DNA from: Cognaticolwellia beringensis
GTDB lineage: Bacteria > Pseudomonadota > Gammaproteobacteria > Enterobacterales > Alteromonadaceae
Length of the DNA stretch: 64,000 nucleotides
Direction of reading: 5' to 3'
Assembly: GCF_002076895.1 (NCBI RefSeq)
Contig: NZ_CP020465.1
Location: 1,240,001-1,304,000 of the forward strand
Part shown: one piece after another, positions 56,140 to 64,000 of the stretch
How positions within the stretch are numbered: position 1 is the stretch's first letter
Layout: each line of letters begins with the position of its first letter
Notes under the pieces: model-generated
Seen by the model: the letters and a program-made list of their open reading frames with translations, nothing else
Databases searched by the model: none
Told to the model about the DNA's origin: nothing
Program-made: the position numbers and the translations under genes

Positions 56140-56940
56140 ATGAATACACCAACGGGTATGCCAAGAGATACAAATGGGGAAGTCGATCGTAAATTCGTCG
56201 AAGCGCTTGCTAGAGGATTAGATATATTACGGGCATTTAACCCGGGAGATGGATTTCTTGGCAATCAGGAGATAGCTCAACGTACAGGTTTGCCTAAGTC
56301 GAGTATATCAAGGTTAACCTATACCTTGACAAATTTGGGCTACCTGACTTATTCAAAACGCTTAGAAAAGTATCAGCTTGGCGCTGGTGTATTGGCTTTG
56401 GGTTACGCATTTGTGTCAAACCTAGCAATTCGTCAAGTGGCGAATCCCCAGATGAAAGAACTTTCCATTGAAACTGGTACATCAATAGGTTTGGCAGACA
56501 GAGATCGACTTGACATGATTTATGTGGATCATTGTGCTCCAAAAGATATTGTTACCTTTAAAAAAGATATTGGCGACAAAATACCGATGGCAACTACGGC
56601 AGCAGGGCGAGCTTATTTAGTGGCTTTGTCAGAAGAAGAGCGTGACTTTTTTATGAGACATTTTAAAGAAAAACTGGGTGATAAGTTCGAGGCTGTCAAA
56701 TCTGGCGTTGATCAAGCAGTGGAAAGCTATAAAGAATTTGGCTTTTGTCACTCTTGGGGCGATTGGGAACGAGATACCAATGCCATAGCTGTACCACTGA
56801 AACTCACGCAAGGGCAAATTTATGTATTCAATGCCGGTGGCCCAGCATTTAGGTTGTCGAAAGAGTTTTTGAGCGGAGAAGTCGCGCCACAATTAAAAAG
56901 TATGGTACGTAATATCGAAGCAACGTTAATTCGATTTTAA
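56140..56940 (+). CDS. IclR-family regulator of the catabolic cluster
   Basis: The N-terminal helix-turn-helix is typical of IclR (LARGLDILRAFNPGDGFLGN then RTGLPKSSISRLTYTLTNLG). A GAF-like effector domain follows (YVDHCAPKDIV, GRAYLVALSEEERDFF, NAIAVPLKL). The 266-residue protein sits between the beta-oxidation operon and the TRAP transporter genes. Five palindromes of one form around those units are its likely operators. The effector may be the substrate or an acyl-CoA of the pathway. Confidence 0.87.
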   Translation: MNTPTGMPRDTNGEVDRKFVEALARGLDILRAFNPGDGFLGNQEIAQRTGLPKSSISRLTYTLTNLGYLTYSKRLEKYQLGAGVLALGYAFVSNLAIRQVANPQMKELSIETGTSIGLADRDRLDMIYVDHCAPKDIVTFKKDIGDKIPMATTAAGRAYLVALSEEERDFFMRHFKEKLGDKFEAVKSGVDQAVESYKEFGFCHSWGDWERDTNAIAVPLKLTQGQIYVFNAGGPAFRLSKEFLSGEVAPQLKSMVRNIEATLIRF

Positions 56941-56974
56941 TACCTTTTCTTAGTTTATTATTTCACTGATTGCT

Positions 56975-57007
56975 AAAAGGCCCTTGTTTATTGCAAAGGC
57001 CTTTTTT
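56975..57007. terminator. bidirectional terminator between IclR and TRAP genes
   Basis: AAAAGGCCCTTG (56975-56986) pairs with CAAAGGCCTTTT (56994-57005) with one mismatch, followed by T. The regulator and TRAP genes converge on it. Confidence 0.8.
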
Positions 57008-57222
57008 GCAATTGGCAGATGATTATATTTTATTGATTTGGCGCTAAGTGAAGGAGAATATAAAATACTTATACCGAAGTTTGGCACATAAAGCCTTACT
57101 TTGGTTATTATTTTATCGAGGTTAAGTGGAGTTGAAAATATAGAATGATCGCAATGTATGACTTGAACAGTTATTGCTGTTGGCGGTAGGCCATGTGCTG
57201 GCCAAACCGCTAATAATAATGG

Positions 57223-58563
57223 CTACATCATAAGATTAGGCAATAGCAGCGATAGTATCGGGAAGGCGATAATCGCAATCAATACTAAGACATCCATGAC
57301 CAGAAAACGTGTAACGCCCATAAAAATGTCATATACCGCTACCGAAGGTTTAGTGACACTGGAGATAACAAAAACGTTTAATCCTACCGGCGGGGTGATC
57401 AAGCTTATTTCAAGCAATTTTATTACAACCACGCCAAACCAAATTAAGTCTAAGCCATAACCTTCTACCATAGGAATTAAAAAAGGTAGAGTAAGTACCA
57501 TAATACCTAGTGGGTCAAGAAACATACCTAGTAGGAAATATACACCAGCGATCATTACCAGGAGTAGCCATAGCGATACGTCGGCAGATTCGATCAGCCC
57601 AACCAGTGCTGGTGCCATACCTGTTAGCGCAACAAAGCCAACAAAAATTTTTGCTCCGGCCGCAATAAAGAAGATAGTCGTGGTCTGCGTACAAGTTTCC
57701 TTAACTGATTGGATAAACTGTTGCCAATTAAGTCGTTTTTGTAAAGCGCCAATAATGATTACCGAAAATGCACTGATCGCTGCTGCCTCGGTAGCGGTAA
57801 ATATGCCACCATAAATTCCGCCAATAATAATAGTAAAAAGCAACATAGCAGGCCAACATCTTATAGCGGCTTTTCGGCGATCTCCTTTAACAAGTAAGGT
57901 GGTATCAGCCGGTGCATCACTGGGATTACGTTTCACCCATATGTAGATCACCACTAAAAAACCCAGCAAAGATATCAGACCAGGGATAATACCTGCCAAA
58001 AATAGGCGGCTAACTGACATTTCGGTAAAAATACCGTAAACAATAAACAGAACACTCGGTGGAATAAGCGAACCAAGCGTGCCACCAACGGCGACGGTAG
58101 ATGTAGCTAATCGCTTATTGTAACCCATGCGTAGCATTTCAGGCACACAGATTTTACCCATCGCTGAAGCACAAGCGATGCTCGAACCTGTAATAGCGGA
58201 GAAGCCCCCACAGCCAAAAACAGAGGCCATAGCTACCCCGCCAGGTAAGCGTTTTAACCAAACTCGTGCCGCATGATAAATGTCAGTAGTGATACCCGTA
58301 TGGTAGGCAATATGACCTAAAAGCACGAATAGCGGTATCATACTTAGATCATAAGAATGGACTAAGTCGAAGGCATTAGATGAGATCATGGTCAGAGCGG
58401 GTGCCACCGCTGTGTCAATGTCAAAGCCACCGTTTCGCATAGCAAAAAATAAAAATATAAATACCGATGACACGCCAGCCAAGCTAAAAGCGATTGGTAC
58501 ACGGAACATAAGTAAAAGCAACGTACAGGCAAAGCCGACGAGCCCAAGCATCAATGGATCCAC
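57223..58563 (-). CDS. dctM: TRAP transporter large permease (DctM)
   Basis: The 446-residue membrane protein has about 12 helices and the DctM features: LVHSYDLSMIPLFVLLGHIA, GCGGFSAITGSSIACASAMG, and GTLGSLIPPSVLFIVYGIFTE. It is the ion-coupled channel half of a tripartite carrier for organic acids. It starts three bases after the small subunit stop. The cargo is likely a carboxylate used by the neighbouring operon. Confidence 0.93.
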   Translation of the reverse strand: MDPLMLGLVGFACTLLLLMFRVPIAFSLAGVSSVFIFLFFAMRNGGFDIDTAVAPALTMISSNAFDLVHSYDLSMIPLFVLLGHIAYHTGITTDIYHAARVWLKRLPGGVAMASVFGCGGFSAITGSSIACASAMGKICVPEMLRMGYNKRLATSTVAVGGTLGSLIPPSVLFIVYGIFTEMSVSRLFLAGIIPGLISLLGFLVVIYIWVKRNPSDAPADTTLLVKGDRRKAAIRCWPAMLLFTIIIGGIYGGIFTATEAAAISAFSVIIIGALQKRLNWQQFIQSVKETCTQTTTIFFIAAGAKIFVGFVALTGMAPALVGLIESADVSLWLLLVMIAGVYFLLGMFLDPLGIMVLTLPFLIPMVEGYGLDLIWFGVVVIKLLEISLITPPVGLNVFVISSVTKPSVAVYDIFMGVTRFLVMDVLVLIAIIAFPILSLLLPNLMM

Positions 58564-58566
58564 AGA

Positions 58567-59097
58567 TTAACCCTCTTCAATTGTATCGTATGCCGCGTCT
58601 GAGCGCTGCGCGAGATAGTCAGTATTACCACAGATTGCTGCTCGAAAATCAGCAACGAAAATTATCGTTAAACGTATAATAAATAGTGCTGCCCCAGCAA
58701 AAAAAGCAAATCTTCCAGGCCACTCAGGCAGGTCTAATTGGCTAAAGAAATAAGCGCCACTGCTTGCTGCGTGGAAAAATCCTTTCCATGCAGCGAATAC
58801 AAGTGGTAGTAATATTAATAGGCTGATGAGAGAGCCAATGGCAAGCATCCATAATTTGGTATGCTTACCCAAGCGTTTAAATAAGAACTCTATGGTGATG
58901 TGGCTGTAATCTGCGGTAACATAAGCTAACGGTAGAAAAACGGCTCCTACCATGAGTTCTCGAACGATAACAACATCGTCAGTTACTCCCCATCCAAAAA
59001 GGTTACGTGTAACAACCGTTAGCGTGATCATTAGCCCGAGCGTGATAATACACACACCTGCTACAATCAATGCCCCTTGTTCCATTTTTTTCAACAT
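58567..59097 (-). CDS. dctQ: TRAP transporter small permease (DctQ)
   Basis: The 176-residue DctQ component has four helices with family features TRNLFGWGVTDDVVIVREL, VTADYSHITIEFLFKRLG and a conserved pattern of charged residues. It associates with DctM and is needed for transport. It directly precedes dctM on the minus strand. The gap before dctP (59098-59227) carries a decayed repeat. Confidence 0.9.
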   Translation of the reverse strand: MLKKMEQGALIVAGVCIITLGLMITLTVVTRNLFGWGVTDDVVIVRELMVGAVFLPLAYVTADYSHITIEFLFKRLGKHTKLWMLAIGSLISLLILLPLVFAAWKGFFHAASSGAYFFSQLDLPEWPGRFAFFAGAALFIIRLTIIFVADFRAAICGNTDYLAQRSDAAYDTIEEG

Positions 59098-59113
59098 AAT
59101 ATTAAACTCTATG

Positions 59114-59220
59114 TGATACCAATTTGACTAACGTTATGATCATTTTACTGGTTAAAATAAACCGCTCTTGGGTTATTTTTATGCCTATAAAGTAGAACAC
59201 CTCATTAATTAAACGGGTGT
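59114..59220. repeat. decayed copy of the MITE-like repeat family, between dctP and dctQ
   Basis: The left end 'gataccaatttga' and the core words 'ggttaaaat' and 'aagtagaacacctcattaatt' match the element at 33048-33212 in order. The right end is diverged. It splits the TRAP operon between dctP and dctQ. Confidence 0.55.
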
Positions 59221-59227
59221 ATTTAAG

Positions 59228-60304
59228 TTAACGTGCCCAAGGGTAGCCATTGAGGTCCCGCTCTTGGCTGTATTTTTTAAGAGAAGCTTTGTAGTTTTCC
59301 ACCATGGTTTTCCCAGCTAGGCCACTTTTATTGGCTTCTTTTTCCCATTTCGTAATGTGATATTGACTCGCGGCATATAATTGAGCTGAACCTGAAGAAG
59401 GCAGAGTAATCATTTCCAACTTGCGACCCTCAATTCCTTGTGTCAGTAGGTCTTCTGCTCTTTTGTCAGCTTCCATTATATTTTCACCAAGGTAATTGAT
59501 AAAGTCAGCGCCAACTTCATTTATTATATTTTTCTGAGAAGGACTCAATTTCGTTAGCGCATCTTTATTTATAAATATTCCCAAACCGGTATAAGTGCCC
59601 CAATTGAGCTTGGTTAGGCTGTCAGACGCCTCATGCTGTTTCAAGGCAATTGTGGCGCTCATGTAACCTAGACTGCAATCGAGCAAACCGTTACCTAGCC
59701 CCTGATAAGCCTTATAAATGCTCATGCTGACCAAATTGGCTCCTAGGTCGCCAAATATTTTACCGAAGGTACCAACACCACGAATTTTTTTACCTTTAAT
59801 ATCTTCAAGTGTTCGAACAGCACCCCCTTTACATAGCACGATAACGTTGGAGAGCATGTATGAAGTGACGAAGGATAAGTTTTGCTTGGCTAAATTACTG
59901 GTAACTTCAGGGGATTGCATATGATCAAAATTAGCTTTTAAACCAACCCAAGGATCGAGGTTTTCAAAAGGTAAGTTAGTCAGTGAAAAAGACACCATCT
60001 CTTTTGGAAAGTAATCGGGGATAATAGTTCCCATATCGACCACGCCCGCAGCAATAGACTGTCTTGAGGCATTAGCCTTAAATAAGGCGCCACCCCACTT
60101 AATTTCAATTTTTAAATCGCCACCAGAGCGCTTTTCAACTTCCTGTGCAAACCATTTGGTAGCTCCAGCACGAGCGCCTCTATTTGGCCCAGGTTCACCA
60201 TAAGTGAGAACCGTTTCAGCTAAAGCAGGGATTGCACTCAAAGCAGCAACTGTTAATGTGGCTACTTTGAAAAACTTGCTAATGATATTCATTTTTGGAC
60301 TCAT
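59228..60304 (-). CDS. dctP: TRAP transporter substrate-binding protein (DctP family)
   Basis: The 358-residue periplasmic protein has a signal peptide (KFFKVATLTVAALSAIPALA) and the DctP pattern: YGEPGPNRGARAGATKWFAQ, VDMGTIIPDYFPKE and LPFENLDPW near 110. ATG at 60304 is chosen over TTG at 60307, with AAGGT seven bases upstream. It captures an organic acid and delivers it to DctQM. The IclR-type site at 60321-60335 lies directly upstream, suggesting repression or activation with the pathway genes. Confidence 0.9.
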   Translation of the reverse strand: MSPKMNIISKFFKVATLTVAALSAIPALAETVLTYGEPGPNRGARAGATKWFAQEVEKRSGGDLKIEIKWGGALFKANASRQSIAAGVVDMGTIIPDYFPKEMVSFSLTNLPFENLDPWVGLKANFDHMQSPEVTSNLAKQNLSFVTSYMLSNVIVLCKGGAVRTLEDIKGKKIRGVGTFGKIFGDLGANLVSMSIYKAYQGLGNGLLDCSLGYMSATIALKQHEASDSLTKLNWGTYTGLGIFINKDALTKLSPSQKNIINEVGADFINYLGENIMEADKRAEDLLTQGIEGRKLEMITLPSSGSAQLYAASQYHITKWEKEANKSGLAGKTMVENYKASLKKYSQERDLNGYPWAR

Positions 60305-60320
60305 CAAAAAATACCTTATG

Positions 60321-60335
60321 TTTCGCTTGGCGGAA
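60321..60335. promoter_or_regulatory. IclR-type palindrome before the TRAP transporter operon
   Basis: TTTCGC-TTG-GCGGAA, five of six arm positions complementary, 17 bases upstream of the dctP start. The position next to the ribosome site suits a repressor. Confidence 0.6.
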
Positions 60336-60519
60336 CTTGGGTGCCACTAAAGTTCATTACTGTACAATAACAAACATGGCGCCGCAAGCATAAAAATAGC
60401 TATAAATTAAAGATATGAAAAATATAATAACTATATATTGTTTTTATTTTTGTTTTGAGGATAGAGTGAAGCGATAAATTAAAAATTACTGTAAAACAGT
60501 ATTTAAAAAGAGCAATACT

Positions 60520-60881
60520 ATGAGCCAAAAATTAACCCCATTTAATTAGCAATATCAGATGTTTCTTGATAATCAACTCACCGAAGAAGTGCGTATGGTC
60601 CGTGATTCTGCTCATGGTTATTGCCAAGAAAGGCTGCTGCAGCGTGTACTTGAAGCCAACAGACATGAACATTTTGATCGCGAAATGATGCGTGAATTAG
60701 GTCAATTAGGTTTATTGGGTGCTACTTTGCCTGCTAAATATGGCGGCAGTGAAGTCAATTATGTCCGTTATGGTTTATTTCGCGTGAAGTAGAGCGTGTA
60801 GACAGTGGTTATCAAAGCGCAATGAGTGTGAAGTACTTATTGTTATTTAAAACTGTGAAGTCCCAATCAGCTTCATCATAA
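60520..60881 (+). pseudogene. gcdH: decayed glutaryl-CoA dehydrogenase gene (N-terminal remnant)
   Basis: The remnant reads MSQKLTPFN, then a TAG at 60547-60549 where the family has Trp (FNW-type N-terminus), then [19 protein letters not shown] and [32 protein letters not shown] frameshift near 60775-60785 restores [16 protein letters not shown], as in glutaryl-CoA dehydrogenase, before homology ends and a stop occurs at 60879-60881. So it has a nonsense change, a frameshift and a truncation. It lies beside the TRAP genes of a pim-like cluster. Confidence 0.82.
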
Positions 60882-60890
60882 TGAAGTAGA

Positions 60891-62423
60891 TCAAATAGTT
60901 TTTTTATTTTGTAATGATTTACGCTCTACAACGCTAGGGTGCTTATCAATATGCTGCTGTATGAAAGCGACTTGCGACATTGATAAATAAAGTCCTCTTT
61001 TCGTTCGTCGCCATATGATGTCTTCAACATTAATAGCCCATTCATGTTCGATTAAAAAGTTGATTTCCAGCTCATATAAATCAGCACCAAAACAAAATCC
61101 CATGGCTTCAATACTATCTATATTATTTAATAAAGCGAAAATTATTGTACCGTAGCTACGGATCAATCGAGTACGCAGTGCTGAAGGCAACCATGGAAAC
61201 TCTTTTTTAATTCCTTGAGTTAATAAGTCTATATTATCGAAATTTCCACCAGGCAGCGGGGTGTCTGCTGTCCATGTAGGCCCAATGTTTGGGAAGTAAG
61301 GACTAAGTTTATCAACTGCAGCTTCTGCTAGTTTACGGTAAGTAGTTATTTTACCACCAAAAACTGAAAGAATAGGCGTTTTGTCTGCTAAGTCTTCTAG
61401 CTCTAATGTGTAGTCGCGGGTAACCGCTTGGGCATTAACTGACTCGTCATCTAATAAAGGTCTAACGCCAGAATAGGTCGTTATAATATCTGCTCGTGAT
61501 ATTTTTTTCTTAAAATACGCATTAGTACTGTCTAACAAGTAGTCAATTTCATCATCCGATATTTCAACATCCGATGGTTCACCTTTATATTCAACATCAG
61601 TAGTGCCAATTAACGAAAAATCATCCTCAAAAGGGGTGACAAATATAATGCGCTGATCAGCATTTTGTAGCATATACGCTTCTGGTTGAGCATGAATACG
61701 TGGCACCACGATATGGCTGCCTTTAACTAGTCTAATATTTTGAGGAGATTTAAGGCTGAAAGCATCTGAAAACAATTGAGCTACCCAAGGTCCTGCAGCA
61801 TTAACGATACTGCGAGCACGGATAAAACTGATGACGCCAGTTAAACTATCTTTTAACGTAATAACCCAAACCTTATCTTCGCGTATCGCTTTTATACATT
61901 GGGTTTGCGTTTTTATTATGGCGCCATTGTCTTGTGCTGAAAGCGCGTTTAGGATGACTAATCTTGCATCGTCTACCCAAGCATCTGAGTATTCAAAGCC
62001 TTTAGTTATATTACTCACTAAAGGACTGTCATGTGAAAACTTAATACCTTTAGAAGCCGGCAAACTTACACGCCTTGCTAGGTTGTTGTAAAGAAATAGC
62101 CCAATGCGGATCAGCCAAGCGGGCCTTAAATGAGGCTGATGAGGTAAGCGAAATTGTAGAGGTTTAATAATATGAGGGGCATTTTTTAGTAAAATTTCAC
62201 GTTCTGCTAACGCTTGTCTAACGAGCTTAAATTCATAATGCTCCAAATACCGCAATCCACCATGAATAAGCTTACTGCTTTTAGAAGAAGTAGCAGAGGC
62301 AAGATCGTTTTGTTCACACAGGACAACATTTAGTCCTCTGCCAGCAGCATCTGCCGCGATACCAGCGCCATTTATACCACCGCCAATAACAGCAAGGTCA
62401 AATACTTCATTTATTGCATTCAT
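60891..62423 (-). CDS. glpD: glycerol-3-phosphate dehydrogenase, aerobic (GlpD)
   Basis: GlpD oxidises sn-glycerol-3-phosphate to dihydroxyacetone phosphate and passes electrons to quinone. The 510-residue FAD protein begins with AVIGGGINGAGIAADAAGRG and has KLIHGGLRYLEHYEFKLV, FVTPFEDDFSLIGTTDVEYKG and VFGGKITTYRKLAE. These are family markers. It is a peripheral membrane enzyme. It is divergent from glpK, so both are probably under one control region of 257 bp. Confidence 0.94.
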   Translation of the reverse strand: MNAINEVFDLAVIGGGINGAGIAADAAGRGLNVVLCEQNDLASATSSKSSKLIHGGLRYLEHYEFKLVRQALAEREILLKNAPHIIKPLQFRLPHQPHLRPAWLIRIGLFLYNNLARRVSLPASKGIKFSHDSPLVSNITKGFEYSDAWVDDARLVILNALSAQDNGAIIKTQTQCIKAIREDKVWVITLKDSLTGVISFIRARSIVNAAGPWVAQLFSDAFSLKSPQNIRLVKGSHIVVPRIHAQPEAYMLQNADQRIIFVTPFEDDFSLIGTTDVEYKGEPSDVEISDDEIDYLLDSTNAYFKKKISRADIITTYSGVRPLLDDESVNAQAVTRDYTLELEDLADKTPILSVFGGKITTYRKLAEAAVDKLSPYFPNIGPTWTADTPLPGGNFDNIDLLTQGIKKEFPWLPSALRTRLIRSYGTIIFALLNNIDSIEAMGFCFGADLYELEINFLIEHEWAINVEDIIWRRTKRGLYLSMSQVAFIQQHIDKHPSVVERKSLQNKKTI

Positions 62424-62680
62424 ATAGCGTACCTTGCTATTTTATATGATAAATATAATCTTCGTTAAACAACTGTAATGTTCATTTAAGGTTGCTAGAG
62501 CGCCATTAAGGCTACCACTGTTAGGTAGCTTAAAACAAATGAAAACTATCTACACTTTAGTTGTTTTTCAACATTAATTGTTCAATCACATTTTCGAATA
62601 TGGTTATAGTTGTTGTAAGCTCTATTTGGTATCGGCATTATTGGGTAAGATTTAATTATTAAATAAAATAAATAGGAAAG

Positions 62681-64000
62681 ATGTTGAAATACTTATTGGC
62701 CATCGATCAAGGAACGACAAGCTCTAGAGCAATGCTTTTTACTAAGTTCGGAAAAGTGCATGCCTCAGCTCAAGAAGAGTTTGAACAACACTTCCCTAAA
62801 GATGGCTGGGTTGAACATGACCCTAGCGATATATGGCAAACAACTTTGCGTACTTGTCGAAAAGTACTGTCAGACAATAACGTGCTAGCGACGGAGGTTA
62901 TTGCCATAGGTATTACAAATCAAAGAGAAACGACTTTGGTATGGGATCGCAAGTCAGGTGAGCCTATATATAACGCTATTGTTTGGCAAGACCGACGCAC
63001 GGCAGAGTATTGTCAGTCAATATCTACTCCTGAAACAGAAGCTCTAATTAATGATAAAACTGGCTTATTACTCGACCCGTATTTCTCGGCAACTAAAATT
63101 AGATGGATACTTGATAATGTCGAAGGAGCACAAGAAAAAGCCGAAAACGGAGAGCTAGCGTTTGGTACCGTTGATAGCTTTTTGTTATGGCACCTTACGA
63201 GCGGAAAAGTGCATAAAACGGACGCGACTAATGCCTCGCGCACCATGATTTTTAATATTCACCAGCAAGTATGGGATGAAGAATTACTCGCGTTATTCAA
63301 TATTCCTGCCGCTATGTTACCTGAAGTCATGGATTCATCAGATAACTTTGGCTATGTCGATAGTGCATTACTTGGCAGTGAAATTCCCATTTTAGCTATG
63401 GCAGGTGATCAACAAGCAGCTTTATTTGGACAAGCGTGTTTCGAAGAAGGAATGGCGAAAAGTACTTATGGTACAGGTTGCTTCTTAATGTTAAATACCG
63501 GCAGTAAAGCACTTAAGTCTAAAAATAAACTATTAACCACCGTTGCCTATCGACTAAATGGTAAGCCAACTTATGCTATCGAAGGCAGTATCTTTATGGC
63601 GGGGGCGACCATACAGTGGATTCGAGACGGGTTAAAGTTAATAGGCTCGGCATGTGAAACTGAATCCATCGCAGAAAAAGTGCCGTTGGACCATGGTGTT
63701 TTTCTTGTACCAGCATTTACCGGTTTAGGGGCACCTTATTGGGATCCCAATGCGCGAGGGGCTATATTAGGACTTACGCGCGACTCAGGCATTAAAGAAA
63801 TTGTTACGGCCGGCCTGCAATCTGTCTGCTATCAAACAAAAGACTTACAAAAAGCAATGGAAAGTGATGGTCTTAGGCCGAGTTTAATTCGTGTTGATGG
63901 AGGCATGGTCGCTAACAACTGGTTGCTCAGCTTCTTATCCAATATCTTAGGGGCAACAATAGATCGACCTGAAATCATCGAAACCACCGCATTAGGTGCT
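62681..64000 (+). CDS. glpK: glycerol kinase GlpK, cut by window edge
   Basis: The frame is open from ATG 62681 to the end of the window, 440 codons. It begins [16 protein letters not shown] (the phosphate-binding site) and contains [55 protein letters not shown] and [12 protein letters not shown], all classic glycerol kinase motifs. The last 60 or so residues lie beyond the window. A good AGGAAAG ribosome site precedes the ATG. It phosphorylates glycerol for GlpD. Confidence 0.95.
   Translation, partial: MLKYLLAIDQGTTSSRAMLFTKFGKVHASAQEEFEQHFPKDGWVEHDPSDIWQTTLRTCRKVLSDNNVLATEVIAIGITNQRETTLVWDRKSGEPIYNAIVWQDRRTAEYCQSISTPETEALINDKTGLLLDPYFSATKIRWILDNVEGAQEKAENGELAFGTVDSFLLWHLTSGKVHKTDATNASRTMIFNIHQQVWDEELLALFNIPAAMLPEVMDSSDNFGYVDSALLGSEIPILAMAGDQQAALFGQACFEEGMAKSTYGTGCFLMLNTGSKALKSKNKLLTTVAYRLNGKPTYAIEGSIFMAGATIQWIRDGLKLIGSACETESIAEKVPLDHGVFLVPAFTGLGAPYWDPNARGAILGLTRDSGIKEIVTAGLQSVCYQTKDLQKAMESDGLRPSLIRVDGGMVANNWLLSFLSNILGATIDRPEIIETTALGA

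Noticed and set aside
55980-56264. Minus-strand ORF overlapping the IclR gene start
   Set aside because: It runs antisense across the IclR N-terminus, whose helix-turn-helix is clear, and has no recognisable domain.

Overview
The window looks like a chromosomal segment of a marine gammaproteobacterium of the Alteromonadales, most like Colwellia. This rests on the AT-rich composition, the style of the TonB receptors, and recurrent intergenic repeats with 'ataccaatttgattaat'-type ends. It has no rRNA, tRNA or CRISPR array that I can recognise. Genes are packed into coherent blocks separated by one accessory or repeat-rich stretch.

Block 1 (1-20.4 kb, plus a regulator near 32 kb) is a PQQ and alcohol-oxidation island. 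It opens with the end of pqqB, then pqqC, pqqD, pqqE and an M16-type peptidase with the HxxEH motif that may do the PqqF job. The minus strand then carries a dienelactone-hydrolase-like exported protein, a NahK-type hybrid kinase, its NosP-type FIST partner, a NosR/NirI-like flavin and iron-sulfur membrane protein, an ExaC-like aldehyde dehydrogenase, a quinoprotein alcohol dehydrogenase, a XoxJ-like periplasmic protein and a c-type cytochrome. The dehydrogenase has Asp two residues after its catalytic Asp, as in lanthanide-dependent XoxF and PedH enzymes. Divergent from it is a substrate-binding protein, beta-propeller, ABC ATPase and permease cassette of the Ped/Lut kind, which is linked to rare-earth use in other bacteria. 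An AgmR/ErbR-like response regulator at 32.0 kb probably belongs to the same circuit. Together the block reads as cofactor synthesis, alcohol to aldehyde to acid oxidation, electron transfer, metal supply and sensing.

Block 2 (20.4-33 kb) is mixed. It holds a PACE efflux protein with a divergent LysR regulator, an unknown ORF, an istB remnant and a five-copy nested repeat array sharing one fixed end. A small lipoprotein, a REP-associated (Y1, HUH) transposase bordered by the same motif, a TonB receptor, a DUF3422 protein, a porin and the response regulator follow.

Block 3 (33.4-60.4 kb) starts with a CPA2/Kef-like antiporter. It continues with a beta-oxidation regulon resembling the pim (pimelate/dicarboxylate) genes: three acyl-CoA dehydrogenases, a TonB receptor, a multi-pass transporter, an acyl-CoA synthetase, thiolase, FadB/FadJ-like fusion enzyme, isomerase-like protein, two thioesterases, both ETF subunits, an IclR regulator and a TRAP transporter. 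I find five near-identical palindromes (TTCCGC-N3-GCGGAA) in the promoter regions of exactly these units, suggesting a single IclR regulon. Next to it lies a decayed glutaryl-CoA dehydrogenase gene.

Block 4 (60.9 kb to the end) is divergent glpD and glpK, the latter cut by the window edge.
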